DNA of 64,000 nt from Sulfurimonas hydrogeniphila (GTDB lineage: Bacteria > Campylobacterota > Campylobacteria > Campylobacterales > Sulfurimonadaceae). Made by a program: the position numbers and the translations under genes. Where the stretch lies: contig NZ_CP035534.1 of NCBI RefSeq assembly GCF_009068765.1, positions 558,001 to 622,000 of the forward strand, written 5' to 3'. The notes beneath the pieces were generated by a model. It searched no databases. It worked only from the letters and a program-made list of their open reading frames with translations, and had not been told where the DNA came from. Below, piece by piece: positions 46,523 through 55,906 of this stretch. Position 1 is the first letter of the stretch, and every line of letters begins with the position of its first letter.

Positions 46523-48072
46523 TTGTATATCCTTTGTTTATGAGTTCATAAGCTCTGTATCCCAGCTTGTATTTTGATTTGTTTTTCTTCTTTACATGTA
46601 GAAGATTTTGGTTCTCTTTTTTCTTTTTGCTGTTTTTTCCGCTGCCGCTGCTTTTTTGTGAAGCTTTTTGCTGTGAGTTGGACGATGAGGCACTTTTGTT
46701 TGTGCTTTTTTTCTGCATTTGTTTTTTATCGTCTTGCTTTTTGCGCTGCCTGTTGGTTTTTGGAAGCATTTGTCCGAGATTTTTTTCATCCTGAAGTCCC
46801 AGTTTATACAGAAGGCTGAGATTGTAAAAAGCATCTTTGTCAAATCCAAGTGCCAATGATTTTTGGTAGTAGCGTATTGCTCGGCTGTATTTTTTCAAGG
46901 CAACAGCACAATTGCCGAGATTGTAAAAAATATTTTGTTTGAGTTTTGGATCAGTGGAACGTATTTGTGAAAAAAGTTCTACAGCTTTTTTGTAATTTTT
47001 TGCTTTGCAATAGGCAACTGCACTGTTATAGTAGCTTGCAGGGGAGGGAGAAAGCTTGAGAAACTCCTGTGCAGCAGCTGCATAGTTTTTATGCCTGTAT
47101 GCCTGATTTGCTTTGTTGTGATGGTAAAAATCCAAGAGCGAGGCCGCATGAACGGGGTATGGCAGAATGATAAAGGGCAGAAAAACAAAGAGTTGGTGCA
47201 GTTTTGTTACAGCAAGAAAAAAACTAAGCAGCGCTATAAAAAGCGGAAAAATAAAAAGTTCCCGGTAGCTGAGTACCTTTGTCGTTGATTCAACAGCAGT
47301 ATCCTGTTCTTGAAGATCGCTGATGATTTCCTTTGATATATCTGCATCTGTGTCTAATTCATAATATTTTCCTCCGCACTCCTGTGCCAACGGTTTTAAA
47401 AGTGGATTTATTCTTGAAATTACAAGATTCTCGTTATTGTCCAAAATAGGTTTGTTGTTCTTTTTCAGTGTGGTTCCTTTTGTTGAACCTGTTGCAACGA
47501 TATAGGGAATGATGCTATTTTTTTACATATATCTACGAGGCTGGCAAGATCTTTGTCCTCGCCCCCGTCAGTGAAAATAATGAGATTTTTTTGTTTATAG
47601 GAAGTCTTGGCAATACTTTGAAACAAAGAGAGCAGGGAGGTTCCTTTTGTTAATATATATTTTGGCTCCAGAGAGTTGAGTGCCATCATACTGATGGTAC
47701 TGTCTGTTGTCGGAGGTGAGATGAGCATGGCATTGGAGGTGAATGCAAAAATACTGAACCGATCCTGATTCAGTTGCCTAAGCAAAGAGGCAATATTTTT
47801 TTTGCCACTTCATAGCGTGTTGGCTTCAGATCATCCGCCTGCATTGAAAAGGATGCATCAAGGGCTATAATATAATCCTGTGCATCAAATTTTTGCTCGA
47901 TCGGTTTGTTTGTAATGACCGGTCGACTGAGTGCGATGAGCATAAAAAACAGAGAAAGGTAGAGCAGGTTCTTTTGCTTTTTTGTTTTTTGCTGTGTCTC
48001 TTTTATATCATTCTTATAGTAAAAATACAGTGGAATCAGAAAAGAAAGAATCCAGGGATACAAAAGTGTCAT
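46503..48072 (-). pseudogene. batB: BatB-type VWA protein fused to TPR repeats, with two frameshifts
   Basis: Three overlapping or adjacent frames on the same strand join into one protein of about 523 residues. The first has two N-terminal membrane helices and DYIIALDASFSMQ (MIDAS); the second continues the VWA fold with FTDGGEDKD; the third starts in the third frame with VATGSTKGTTLK-like sequence, a membrane helix pair, TPR repeats and a lysine/serine-rich tail. Both breaks lie in A-runs: eight A at about 47800-47807 and seven A at about 47518-47524 (complement strand). One added A at each restores the frame. These may be assembly errors, a real pseudogene, or slippage sites. Confidence 0.8.
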
Positions 48073-48980
48073 AAAACTTCCTTTTTCTGTTTTGCAATAA
48101 GATAGAACAGCAGGAGCAATGCCAAAGTAAGCGGATAGATAAAGAGATTTTGTTTATGAAGATAATGTTTTGATCGAATGGCACTTGGTTCGAGTTTGTC
48201 TATTTCCTGATAAACTTCTTGCAGCATCTTGACATCTTTAGCCGCAAACATTTTTGCACCTGTGTTTTTTGCTATGAGTTTGAGAAGATTGGCATCAAAA
48301 GAGGAGGTGTCTCCTATGCCTATGGTATAAATTTTCACATGCTGCTTTTTTGCCCTTTGTACCGCCTCTTTTACAGAAACAGCACCACTGTTCTGATAGC
48401 CGTCTGTCACTAGAATAATCACTTTTTCTTTTGCTTTTCCTTTTTTGAGGATTTTGAGTGCAGTTGCCAGTCCTTCTCCTATAGCGGTACTTTCTCCTGC
48501 AATGCCCACATCAAAAAAATCCAGTAAAAATGCAACACTCTTCATGTCATAGCTCAAAGGAATGGCAGGATAGGCATAGCTTCCAAATATTGCTACACCG
48601 ACATTGTCGTTGTAACGTTTGGATATAAATGAAGCTAAAAGTTCCTTGAGTGCATCAAATTTTCTTTTTTGCGGATTTTCTGAGTCAAATCCACTCTCCG
48701 CCATGGAACCGCTGGTATCAAGAGCAAAAACCAAATCTCTTCCTTTTCGCTTGGAAGAACTTTTTTGGTCATATACAATTGGTGAGGCAAGTGCAAAAAT
48801 CATAGAGGAGAGAATCAGGGAATAGAGCAGTTTTTCCTTGTTGATGAAAGAGGTTTTTTTTGAAAAGAGATGTATGTGCGGGAAAATAATTTTTTTGAGC
48901 GTAAGAGGACATTTATATATGCAGATTACCAAAAGTAAAAGGATGAAAACATAAGGATATTCAAAGGTAAAATTATTCAA
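48069..48980 (-). CDS. batA: BatA-like VWA membrane protein
   Basis: A 303-residue protein with N-terminal hydrophobic segments, a von Willebrand factor A domain with the metal site VFALDTSGSMAESG and LVTDGYQNSG, and a C-terminal transmembrane helix (FIYPLTLALLLLFYLIAK). It starts with TTG; no strong ribosome binding site is visible. It is first in the batA-batB-batD run. The MoxR ATPase and DUF58 genes that normally lie before batA are not present; the next gene is divergent. Confidence 0.88.
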   Translation of the reverse strand: MNNFTFEYPYVFILLLLVICIYKCPLTLKKIIFPHIHLFSKKTSFINKEKLLYSLILSSMIFALASPIVYDQKSSSKRKGRDLVFALDTSGSMAESGFDSENPQKRKFDALKELLASFISKRYNDNVGVAIFGSYAYPAIPLSYDMKSVAFLLDFFDVGIAGESTAIGEGLATALKILKKGKAKEKVIILVTDGYQNSGAVSVKEAVQRAKKQHVKIYTIGIGDTSSFDANLLKLIAKNTGAKMFAAKDVKMLQEVYQEIDKLEPSAIRSKHYLHKQNLFIYPLTLALLLLFYLIAKQKKEVL

Positions 48981-49025
48981 TTTGTCACTACTTTTTGATA
49001 CAATTATAGCAAAGAGGAGATGAGA

Positions 49026-49382
49026 ATGAGATTTATTTTTTTATTTGTTATCCTGCTAACGAAAATATATGCAGATTCAGATGCTTACAATCGTGGTGAA
49101 ATGCTTTTCTTTGCCAATGCCTGCTCAAGCTGTCATGGACCATCTGCCGAAGGAAGCAGTACCTATCCGAGACTTGCAAACAAAAAAAGCAGTTACCTGA
49201 AAAAGAAACTGATTGATTTTCGCGCAGGAAAGGCCAGCAGTGTTTCACAGCAGATGATGGCGCAGTTTGCGAAAAAACTGAGTGATCAGGATATTAACGA
49301 TTTATCCTTTTTTCTTTCCAATCACAAAGAAGTCCCTGTTGAAGATGTACAGGACGATATACTGGGCGGATTTGGTTCATAA
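49026..49382 (+). CDS. class I cytochrome c, periplasmic
   Basis: A 118-residue c-type cytochrome with a signal peptide (FIFLFVILLTKIYAD), the heme motif ACSSCHGPSAEGSS and a distal Met in SQQMMAQFAKKLSD. It is a short-chain, single-heme carrier. I chose the ATG at 49026 because GAGG lies eight bases upstream; an ATG at 49020 is too close to that site. A TACAAT element lies at 48999-49004. It is directly followed by a response-regulator remnant. Confidence 0.9.
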   Translation: MRFIFLFVILLTKIYADSDAYNRGEMLFFANACSSCHGPSAEGSSTYPRLANKKSSYLKKKLIDFRAGKASSVSQQMMAQFAKKLSDQDINDLSFFLSNHKEVPVEDVQDDILGGFGS

Positions 49383-49464
49383 ATCTGTTCCGGTACAAAT
49401 AGATCCTGCAAATACAAAAGAGTACATAAAAACCATACGGGGAATTGGATATATGATGCTTTAG
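49381..49464 (+). pseudogene. 3' remnant of an OmpR-family response regulator
   Basis: The frame reads KSVPVQIDPANTKEYIKTIR followed by GIGYMML and TAG. This matches the extreme C-terminus of OmpR/PhoB winged-helix regulators (DPxNPxYIKTVRGxGYxL). No matching start, receiver or helix-turn-helix lies upstream; the space is taken by the cytochrome c gene in another frame. It looks like the leftover of a deletion that joined cytochrome c to a lost two-component gene. Confidence 0.65.
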
Positions 49465-49468
49465 TGTA

Positions 49469-49485
49469 AGCGTGTTTGAGACGCT
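49469..49485. terminator. hairpin after the remnant, before the convergent thioredoxin gene
   Basis: AGCGT and ACGCT form the stem and TCTATTTTT follows on the plus strand, so it can terminate the cytochrome transcript. It ends 5 bases before the convergent TlpA-like gene. Confidence 0.45.
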
Positions 49486-49489
49486 ACAT

Positions 49490-49987
49490 CTATTTTTCTG
49501 CCCACAGCATTCTTAGATAGAGCCCCGGCGTTGAAGTGTATCCAACCTCACTAAATACCAGTTTTTTGTGTTTGTCATAAATAAAAGTTGTCGGAAATCC
49601 GGAAATATGAAATATTGAGGAGAGTTTTCCATTTTGGTCGTTGACAACTTTGAAAGTGTAATTATTTTCATCAAGATATTTTTGAAGCTTTTCATCACTC
49701 CCTGACTTCACAGCTATGGTAATGACTTCAAAATAGTGCGATAAAAATTCTATATTTGAAGCTTCAAGCTTACATGTAGGACACCAGCTAGCCCAAAAGT
49801 GTACTAAAACCGGTTTGTTTTTTACTACTTGATATTCTTGATTATTTATAAGTTTAAAGCTGTCAACAGTTAAGGGACTCTGTGATAAATCCTGACTTCT
49901 GTACAAACTTAAAGCATTTGCAAAAAGAGTCATCGTAATCACAAAAAAGATAATTTCTTTGAGGTAGTGTTTCATTTTTTTTAGCAT
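49490..49987 (-). CDS. TlpA/ScsD-like periplasmic thiol-disulfide protein
   Basis: A 165-residue protein with an N-terminal membrane anchor (EIIFFVITMTLFANA) and a thioredoxin fold: HFWASWCPTCKLEASN holds the CPTC redox site, and ISGFPTTFIYD the cis-Pro. Length and pattern fit membrane-tethered ScsD or TlpA. It probably reduces or oxidises cysteines, perhaps for cytochrome c or copper-protein maturation beside cytochrome c and NosL. An ATG at 49975 is an alternative start; neither has a clear site. Confidence 0.88.
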   Translation of the reverse strand: MLKKMKHYLKEIIFFVITMTLFANALSLYRSQDLSQSPLTVDSFKLINNQEYQVVKNKPVLVHFWASWCPTCKLEASNIEFLSHYFEVITIAVKSGSDEKLQKYLDENNYTFKVVNDQNGKLSSIFHISGFPTTFIYDKHKKLVFSEVGYTSTPGLYLRMLWAEK

Positions 49988-50051
49988 AAGACAAGCTTAA
50001 CACTATTGTAATAATAAACTGATAAAATGCTAAAAAAATAAAGGAAAATAC

Positions 50052-50564
50052 ATGGTTAAAGCACTACTTGTTCCACTGTCTCTCGTATTGATGACGGGAT
50101 GCAGCACTTCATTGCACAAAGCAACTCCGCATAAAACAAAAAAAACGGTGCATAGAATGTTCCAAAGTGTTTCTAAGGAAAAAGCTGTTTTGTTGCAAAA
50201 AGGAAAGCATAAAGAATCTTGCCATATATGCGGCATGAATTTGGTAAAGTTCTATAAAACAAATCATGCGGCAAAAGAGAATGGGATAACACATCAGTAC
50301 TGTTCTATTCATTGTTTGACAAAAGATATTAAAGAAGGTGCTGAACTGGAAAATCCTCAAGTTGTTGATGTGAGTTCTTTGAAATTTGTTCCTGTAACAG
50401 AAGCTTATTATGTTGTTGGAAGTAAAAAACCCGCTACAATGAGTAGAATAAGTAAATATGCATTCAAATCTTTAAAAGACGCACAGGCTTTTCAGGCCCA
50501 ATATGGTGGAAAAATAGTTGATTTTTATTCTGCCTGGCAAATAGCCAAGAAGGATTTTAAATAA
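50052..50564 (+). CDS. NosL-family lipoprotein
   Basis: A 170-residue lipoprotein: the lipobox SLVLMTGCS at residues 11-17 is followed by a lysine-rich linker and the NosL-like domain with CHICGMNLVKF, a Cu(I)-binding CxxCGM-like site, and YCSIHCLTKD. NosL proteins handle copper for nitrous oxide reductase; no nos genes are in the window, so it may serve another copper protein. AAGGAAAATAC precedes the start and a GATAAAAT box lies at 50021-50028. Confidence 0.85.
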   Translation: MVKALLVPLSLVLMTGCSTSLHKATPHKTKKTVHRMFQSVSKEKAVLLQKGKHKESCHICGMNLVKFYKTNHAAKENGITHQYCSIHCLTKDIKEGAELENPQVVDVSSLKFVPVTEAYYVVGSKKPATMSRISKYAFKSLKDAQAFQAQYGGKIVDFYSAWQIAKKDFK

Positions 50565-50573
50565 GAAGGGGGT

Positions 50574-50599
50574 TGAGACAGAGTGTTTACTCTATCTCA
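50574..50599. terminator. bidirectional hairpin between nosL-like gene and dnaK
   Basis: An 11-base stem (TGAGACAGAGT against ACTCTATCTCA, one mismatch) with a GTTT loop spans the dnaK stop codon, 10 bases after the NosL-like stop. There is no T-tract on either side. Confidence 0.55.
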
Positions 50600-52473
50600 G
50601 CGTCGATAACGTCGTCATCGTCTTTTTTCTTTGCTGCATCTGCTGCTCCGGCTTCACCGCCTTGCTCTTTTTTATACATCTGCTCTGCCATTTTATGGCT
50701 TGCTTCTGTAAGTACTTTTACTTTCTCTTCAATTTGCTCTTTTGTAGAGTTTTCATCTTTTAGAACATCTTGAAGATCCTTGATAGCCGCTTCTATTTTT
50801 GCTTTTTCGTCAGCTGCAAGGTTGTCTCCCATCTCTTTCATTGATTTTTCAGTTTGTGCAATCAATGCATCTGCCTGATTTTTGAGTTCAACAACAGCTT
50901 TTCTTGCTTCATCTTCAGCTTTATGCGCTTCTGCATCCTGAACCATTTTTTCAATCTCTTCTTCGCTTAATCCTGAAGCACCTGAGATTGTAATTTTTTG
51001 CTCTTTACCAGTTCCCTTGTCTACTGCTGAAACTGTCAGTATTCCGTTGGCATCAATATCGAAAGTAACCTCAATTTGAGGTACACCACGCGGTGCCGCC
51101 GGAATATCAGTCAGTTCAAACAGACCTAAAGATTTGTTGTCTTTTGCAAATTCTCGCTCACCCTGCACAACGTTAATGCTAACAGCCGGCTGGTTGTCTT
51201 CTGCAGTTGAGAAGATTTGAGATTTTTTTACAGGAATTGTAGTTCCTTTTTCGATAACTTTCGTTGCAACACCACCCAGTGTTTCAATACCAAGTGATAA
51301 CGGTGTAACATCAAGTAAAAGAACATCTTTAACATCTCCTCGTAATACACCACCTTGAATAGCTGCACCCGCAGCAACAACTTCATCAGGGTTTACTGAT
51401 TTATTTAACTCTTTGCCGTCAAAATAGTCAGAAACTCTTTTTTGTACCAAAGGAACACGAGTAGAACCACCAACCATGATGATCTCTTTAATGTCGCCTT
51501 TACTTAAATCTGCATCTTTCATTGCAATTTGAACATGATCCATTGTCTCATCTACAAGTGGTTCAATCATTCCTTCAAACTTAGCACGGGTAAGTTTTAC
51601 AACCAAGTGCTGCGGACCTGCTTCAGTCATTGTGATAAACGGCAGGTTGATTTCTGTTTCTGTTGCCGAACTTAACTCTTTTTTCGCACTTTCTGCAGCA
51701 TCTTTCAAGCGCTGTAGGGCCATTTTGTCATTTTTAAGATCAATTCCGTGACTTGCTTTGAATTCACTTGCTAACCAGTCAACAATTTTGTTGTCAAAGT
51801 CATCACCACCAAGGAATGCATTTCCGTCTGTTGAAAGAACTTCAAATGTTCCGTCAGAAATTTCAAGTGTAGTTACATCAAATGTACCACCACCCAGGTC
51901 ATATACCAAAACATCTTCATCAGATTTTTTCTCTAAACCATATGCAAGTGCTGATGCAGTCGGTTCATTGATGATACGAAGTACATTCAGTCCCGCAATA
52001 GTACCGGCATCTTTTGTCGCTTTTCTTTGGCTGTCATTAAAGTATGCCGGAACGGTAATTACAGCATCAGTAACTTTTTCTCCAAGATACGCTTCAGCAT
52101 CTTCTTTTAGTTTTGAAAGAATTTTTGCTGAAATTTCCTGTGGTGTGTAGATTTTTCCTGCAACATCAACTGCTGCCATACCGTCTTTGTCTACAATCTT
52201 ATATGTTACTTTTTCCTGTGCAAGTTTTGCATTTTCTTCATTCATCATAAGACCCATGATTCTTTTGACAGATGAAATTGTTTTTTCCGGATTTGTGATA
52301 GCCTGACGTTTTGCAGGGTCTCCTACTAAAACCTCTCCCTTGTCTGTAAATGCAACAACTGAAGGTGTTGTGTTTTTTCCTTCTGCATTTGGAATGATTT
52401 TCGCTTCACCACCCTCATATACTGCCACGCATGAATTTGTTGTTCCTAAATCTATACCTATTACTTTGCTCAT
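50587..52473 (-). CDS. dnaK: molecular chaperone DnaK (Hsp70)
   Basis: A 628-residue Hsp70: [18 protein letters not shown] at the start, [15 protein letters not shown] and the phosphate motif [12 protein letters not shown] in the ATPase domain, [18 protein letters not shown] at the linker, and a substrate domain with an acidic C-terminus ending [10 protein letters not shown]. It folds and protects proteins with DnaJ and GrpE. grpE lies 107 bases upstream in the same operon, and no dnaJ is adjacent. Confidence 0.98.
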   Translation of the reverse strand: MSKVIGIDLGTTNSCVAVYEGGEAKIIPNAEGKNTTPSVVAFTDKGEVLVGDPAKRQAITNPEKTISSVKRIMGLMMNEENAKLAQEKVTYKIVDKDGMAAVDVAGKIYTPQEISAKILSKLKEDAEAYLGEKVTDAVITVPAYFNDSQRKATKDAGTIAGLNVLRIINEPTASALAYGLEKKSDEDVLVYDLGGGTFDVTTLEISDGTFEVLSTDGNAFLGGDDFDNKIVDWLASEFKASHGIDLKNDKMALQRLKDAAESAKKELSSATETEINLPFITMTEAGPQHLVVKLTRAKFEGMIEPLVDETMDHVQIAMKDADLSKGDIKEIIMVGGSTRVPLVQKRVSDYFDGKELNKSVNPDEVVAAGAAIQGGVLRGDVKDVLLLDVTPLSLGIETLGGVATKVIEKGTTIPVKKSQIFSTAEDNQPAVSINVVQGEREFAKDNKSLGLFELTDIPAAPRGVPQIEVTFDIDANGILTVSAVDKGTGKEQKITISGASGLSEEEIEKMVQDAEAHKAEDEARKAVVELKNQADALIAQTEKSMKEMGDNLAADEKAKIEAAIKDLQDVLKDENSTKEQIEEKVKVLTEASHKMAEQMYKKEQGGEAGAADAAKKKDDDDVIDAEIE

Positions 52474-52580
52474 TTTTTCTTCCTTTTTTTAAGTTTAATT
52501 GAATTTTATATTTTTTAAAACAGTGTAATTGTACGCTCTTTTAAATTTTTTTTTGCAACCTAGGTTGCATTTACTCAAAG

Positions 52581-53111
52581 CTAGTTTGCAACAACAACCA
52601 TAGCTTCTCTCAATGGTCTCTCTTTATATTTGTAACCTTTTTGAAAGGTTTGGACAATCTGTCCGCTTTCAACTTCATCACTGTCAACACTCTGTACGGC
52701 ATTGTGAATATTCGGATCAAACGGCTCTTCATGTGATACCATTGTTACACCGTGTTTTTCCAGTGCTGTAGTAAATTGCTTGAGTGTAAGTTCAATACCC
52801 TCTTTGAGCTTTTCTATAAGTTCCTGAGGTTCGGCATCTGCATTAGCAGACTGCAGGGCCATCTCAAGAGAATCCACTACAGGGATCATATCTTTTGCAA
52901 ATTTTTCGTTTGCATATTCAACCGCAGTGTATTTTTCACGTTCAAGTCTCTTTTTAATATTGTCAAAATCAGCATGAACACGTGCATACTTGTCCTTTAG
53001 TTCTGCCAGTTCTTTTTGCAGTAAATCTAATTCGTTTTCAACTGCTTCAGCTTCAGCAGCGACTTCATCATTCTCTATTTCGTTATTATTTGTATTTTCT
53101 TTTTCAGACAT
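52581..53111 (-). CDS. grpE: nucleotide exchange factor GrpE
   Basis: A 176-residue cochaperone that releases ADP from DnaK. The N-terminal coiled coil (ELDLLQKELAELKDKYARVHA) is followed by DFDNIKKRLEREK, and the beta-domain by VTMVSHEEPFDPNIHNAV and GYKYKERPLREAMVVVAN. It begins 12 bases after AAGGAG, a wide spacing. No hrcA precedes it, unlike in many Campylobacterota, and no CIRCE element is visible. Confidence 0.95.
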   Translation of the reverse strand: MSEKENTNNNEIENDEVAAEAEAVENELDLLQKELAELKDKYARVHADFDNIKKRLEREKYTAVEYANEKFAKDMIPVVDSLEMALQSANADAEPQELIEKLKEGIELTLKQFTTALEKHGVTMVSHEEPFDPNIHNAVQSVDSDEVESGQIVQTFQKGYKYKERPLREAMVVVAN

Positions 53112-53148
53112 AATGATTCATATCTCCTTTTTCTTGAAAAGATAACGT

Positions 53149-53177
53149 ATTATACACATTGAGTGTAATAATGTCAA
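53149..53177 (-). promoter_or_regulatory. perfect consensus housekeeping promoter for grpE-dnaK
   Basis: On the minus strand TTGACA (53172-53177) and TATAAT (53149-53154) are separated by exactly 17 bases. No HrcA (CIRCE) or complete HspR (HAIR) operator overlaps it. High constitutive expression is expected. Confidence 0.8.
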
Positions 53178-53304
53178 GTAATGGTTGTGTGATTTATATA
53201 AAATAACTTTAGTCACATTCTGTCAAGTTTGTTTTTCATCTTCTTAAAACTGTAATGAAGCTTCACTTGAGTATTATTATACTACAAATTTATGGAGAAA
53301 TATT

Positions 53305-55326
53305 ATGAAATATTTAACTTGGTTCTTTATTGGCGTTGTAGGTATATTTATTTTCGTGTATGTCATACTCTTTACAGGCTTTGGCAATTCATTGATAAAA
53401 CCCGCTATAGAGAGTAAAATCAGAGAAGAGACGAAACTTGATTCTAAACTAAAGGTTTTTTCTTTATCAATGAGTGATTTTCAAATAATTTTGCAATTAA
53501 ATGAGAACAATACAATTAAAGCTGCAGGAACCTATTCGATTCTTTCAAAATCTTTTGATATACAATACAGTGTTGATTTAGGAGAACTGGCAACGCTGCA
53601 GCCTTTGACTGTAATGCAGTTGCAGGATGCCTTTTTTACAGAGGGAAGGGTACAGGGGAATGACAAACTGTTTACTGTTTTAGGAAAGAGTGATGTTGCC
53701 AAAAGTAAAACAGACTACAAAATTGTTATGACAGACTTTATTCCCACTGCAATTATTGCCAAAGTAGCGCGTGCCGATTTAGCCTCTTTACTGCATATGA
53801 TCAATCAAAAACCGTATGCGAGTGCCCAGGTGAATCTGAATGTCAATTTTACAAACATCACGCCGCATCAACTTGACGGTGATATTCTTCTTGTTACAAA
53901 AAATGGAAAATTAAACGCAAGCGTGATGAAAAAAGATTTCAATATTACCATTCCTCCAACAGCATTTGCAATGAATTTGGATGCAAAGCTCAAAGGCGAT
54001 GCAATTGATTATAGATATAATCTCAATTCTAACCTTGCCAAAATTACATCGCAAGGCAATATAGTTCCGGCACCGTTACATGTAAAGGCAAAATACGCAT
54101 TACATGTAAAAGAGCTGGCTGTTTTAAAAGCGATAACTTCGGCTGATATAAGAGGAAAATTAAATCTCAACGGAACAGTAGTCGGCAATAAAGAAGAAAT
54201 GATTCTCAAAGGAAAAAGTGACTTGGCTGCTTCAAACACAGCATTTACAGCAACACTGCATGATTTTGCACCCAAAAGCATTGAAGCGGATATAAAAGGT
54301 CTCAAGCTTCAAAAACTGCTTTATATGCTCAAACAGCCTCATTATGCAGATGCGCTGTTTACCATGCATGTGAACATCAGCAATGCTGATCCGAAAAATC
54401 TGCAGGGTGTTGTGACATCTCAGATTACAAAGGGGCTGGCAGACACAAGATACATTACCCAAGCGTATAAGTTTAAAAGTATGATGCCAAGAACAAAGTT
54501 TCATGCTGCAACACAAACAGTACTCAGTAAGAATATCATTGACACGAAATTAAATTTTTCTTCAACGCTTGCGAATTTTGTGATTAAAAAAGCACGTTTT
54601 GATACAAAAGAGGCTTCTTTGCAGACGGACTATGCCGTAAAAATTCCCAATCTTGAGCAACTCTATTTTGCAACGCAACGGCATCTCAAAGGTGCTTTGG
54701 CTGCCAATGGAATACTGAAAAAAGCAAAAGATTTGGATTTTACACTTTTTTCAAATATAGCCGGCGGCAAACTTGATGCAAAACTGCACAATGATGATTT
54801 TGTTGCAAATTTAAAATCACTGCAGACTTTGGATGTTCTTGATATGCTGCTGTATCCTAAAATATTCAAGGCCTCTGTAGACGGAAAATTTCTTTATAAT
54901 CTCGCAGATGAAAAAGGTGACTTTAAAGGATTGCTTTTCGATGGTACGTTTATGCCTAACCAGGTACTTGACTTGACAAAAAAATATGCACATATAGACC
55001 TGTATAAACAGCGTTTTAAAGGAGATGTAGATGCAAAAATAAAGAAAGAAAAAATTGTTGCCTCGTTGGATTTAAAGTCAAATACATCTTCCATTGTGGC
55101 AAAAAATACAAAAATTGACACAAAAGCCAATACAATTGATGCAAAAATTGATATTAATGCGAACGGCAATCCTTTGAGTGTTACGCTAAAAGGAAATATC
55201 AACAGACCGAAAATCGGGGTAGATGCAAAGCAGATTATCAAAAAGGAGGCAACAAAAGCGATTAAAAAAGAGATACAAAAAAGAATAGGAAAAGATGTCG
55301 GAAATCTGTTGAAAGGATTATTTTAG
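53305..55326 (+). CDS. AsmA-like envelope protein
   Basis: A 673-residue protein with one N-terminal transmembrane helix (FIGVVGIFIFVYVILF) and a long beta-rich periplasmic region of repeats: MTDFIPTAIIAKVARADLAS and LHDFAPKSIEADIKGLKLQK are two copies of one unit, each followed by an NPxxL-like NITPHQLDG / NADPKNLQG segment. This is the AsmA/TamB-like lipid-transfer shape. The C-terminal helix is lysine-rich. Homologues may move phospholipids or outer-membrane proteins; the cargo here is unknown. GGAGAAA precedes the start. It overlaps comF by 9 bases, convergently. Confidence 0.75.
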   Translation: MKYLTWFFIGVVGIFIFVYVILFTGFGNSLIKPAIESKIREETKLDSKLKVFSLSMSDFQIILQLNENNTIKAAGTYSILSKSFDIQYSVDLGELATLQPLTVMQLQDAFFTEGRVQGNDKLFTVLGKSDVAKSKTDYKIVMTDFIPTAIIAKVARADLASLLHMINQKPYASAQVNLNVNFTNITPHQLDGDILLVTKNGKLNASVMKKDFNITIPPTAFAMNLDAKLKGDAIDYRYNLNSNLAKITSQGNIVPAPLHVKAKYALHVKELAVLKAITSADIRGKLNLNGTVVGNKEEMILKGKSDLAASNTAFTATLHDFAPKSIEADIKGLKLQKLLYMLKQPHYADALFTMHVNISNADPKNLQGVVTSQITKGLADTRYITQAYKFKSMMPRTKFHAATQTVLSKNIIDTKLNFSSTLANFVIKKARFDTKEASLQTDYAVKIPNLEQLYFATQRHLKGALAANGILKKAKDLDFTLFSNIAGGKLDAKLHNDDFVANLKSLQTLDVLDMLLYPKIFKASVDGKFLYNLADEKGDFKGLLFDGTFMPNQVLDLTKKYAHIDLYKQRFKGDVDAKIKKEKIVASLDLKSNTSSIVAKNTKIDTKANTIDAKIDINANGNPLSVTLKGNINRPKIGVDAKQIIKKEATKAIKKEIQKRIGKDVGNLLKGLF

Positions 55327-55896
55327 ACTTACATCAGTCAGGGTAAGGCAAAAACTGACGGTTTGGCCCTGTTCTTCAACTTTTGTACAGGCCTGTGCAA
55401 GTGTTTGCCCTGTTGTGATAATATCATCAACTAAAATGATACTCTCATCATCTTTGAACTTTTTCAGTTGAAAGTTTCTTGGATTTTCCTGTCTGAATTG
55501 TTTGCTTTTACCCGAATACGAAACACTGTTTTGTGCCCGAAGTTTATTGTAAAGCGGACGGATATTGTATGTTTTAAGTGCATGGTTTAACAGTGCTGTG
55601 TGCGAATAGCCACTTGTACTTTTGTCATCTATTGCCAAAGAGAGATATTTCTCTTTTGTATGAAATTCTTTGGCAAATTTTTTAAAGCTGAGTTTTGCTA
55701 AAATAGTATAAATATAAAAACCGATATCGGTATGTTTCGTAAACAACAGTTCTTTTATCTCCTCATATTTGTAAAAAGAGAGGATGTCGGTACCGTTAGG
55801 GAGTTTTCTTCTGTAAAGAGCAGGGGAGAGAAAGTTTGTCTGGCAGGCGGAACATATGTGTGTAAAAGTATAACTTTCACACACTATACATTTCAT
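55318..55896 (-). CDS. comF: ComF-family phosphoribosyltransferase-like protein
   Basis: A 192-residue protein with an N-terminal zinc-finger-like part (CIVCES and HICSAC) and a type I phosphoribosyltransferase domain with the PRPP loop IILVDDIITTGQTL. ComF-type proteins take part in DNA uptake during natural transformation. No other com gene is in the window. lepA lies 10 bases upstream. Confidence 0.88.
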   Translation of the reverse strand: MKCIVCESYTFTHICSACQTNFLSPALYRRKLPNGTDILSFYKYEEIKELLFTKHTDIGFYIYTILAKLSFKKFAKEFHTKEKYLSLAIDDKSTSGYSHTALLNHALKTYNIRPLYNKLRAQNSVSYSGKSKQFRQENPRNFQLKKFKDDESIILVDDIITTGQTLAQACTKVEEQGQTVSFCLTLTDVSLK

Positions 55897-55906
55897 AAAA
55901 TCTGCT

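Noticed and set aside
47465-47785. Three separate small bat genes
   Set aside because: The three frames join into one VWA-TPR protein when one A is added at each of two A-runs, and the pieces match successive parts of BatB.
53112-53304. HspR-type operator (CTTGAGT half near 53262) upstream of grpE
   Set aside because: Only one half site is visible and its partner is absent; no claim of HspR control is made.
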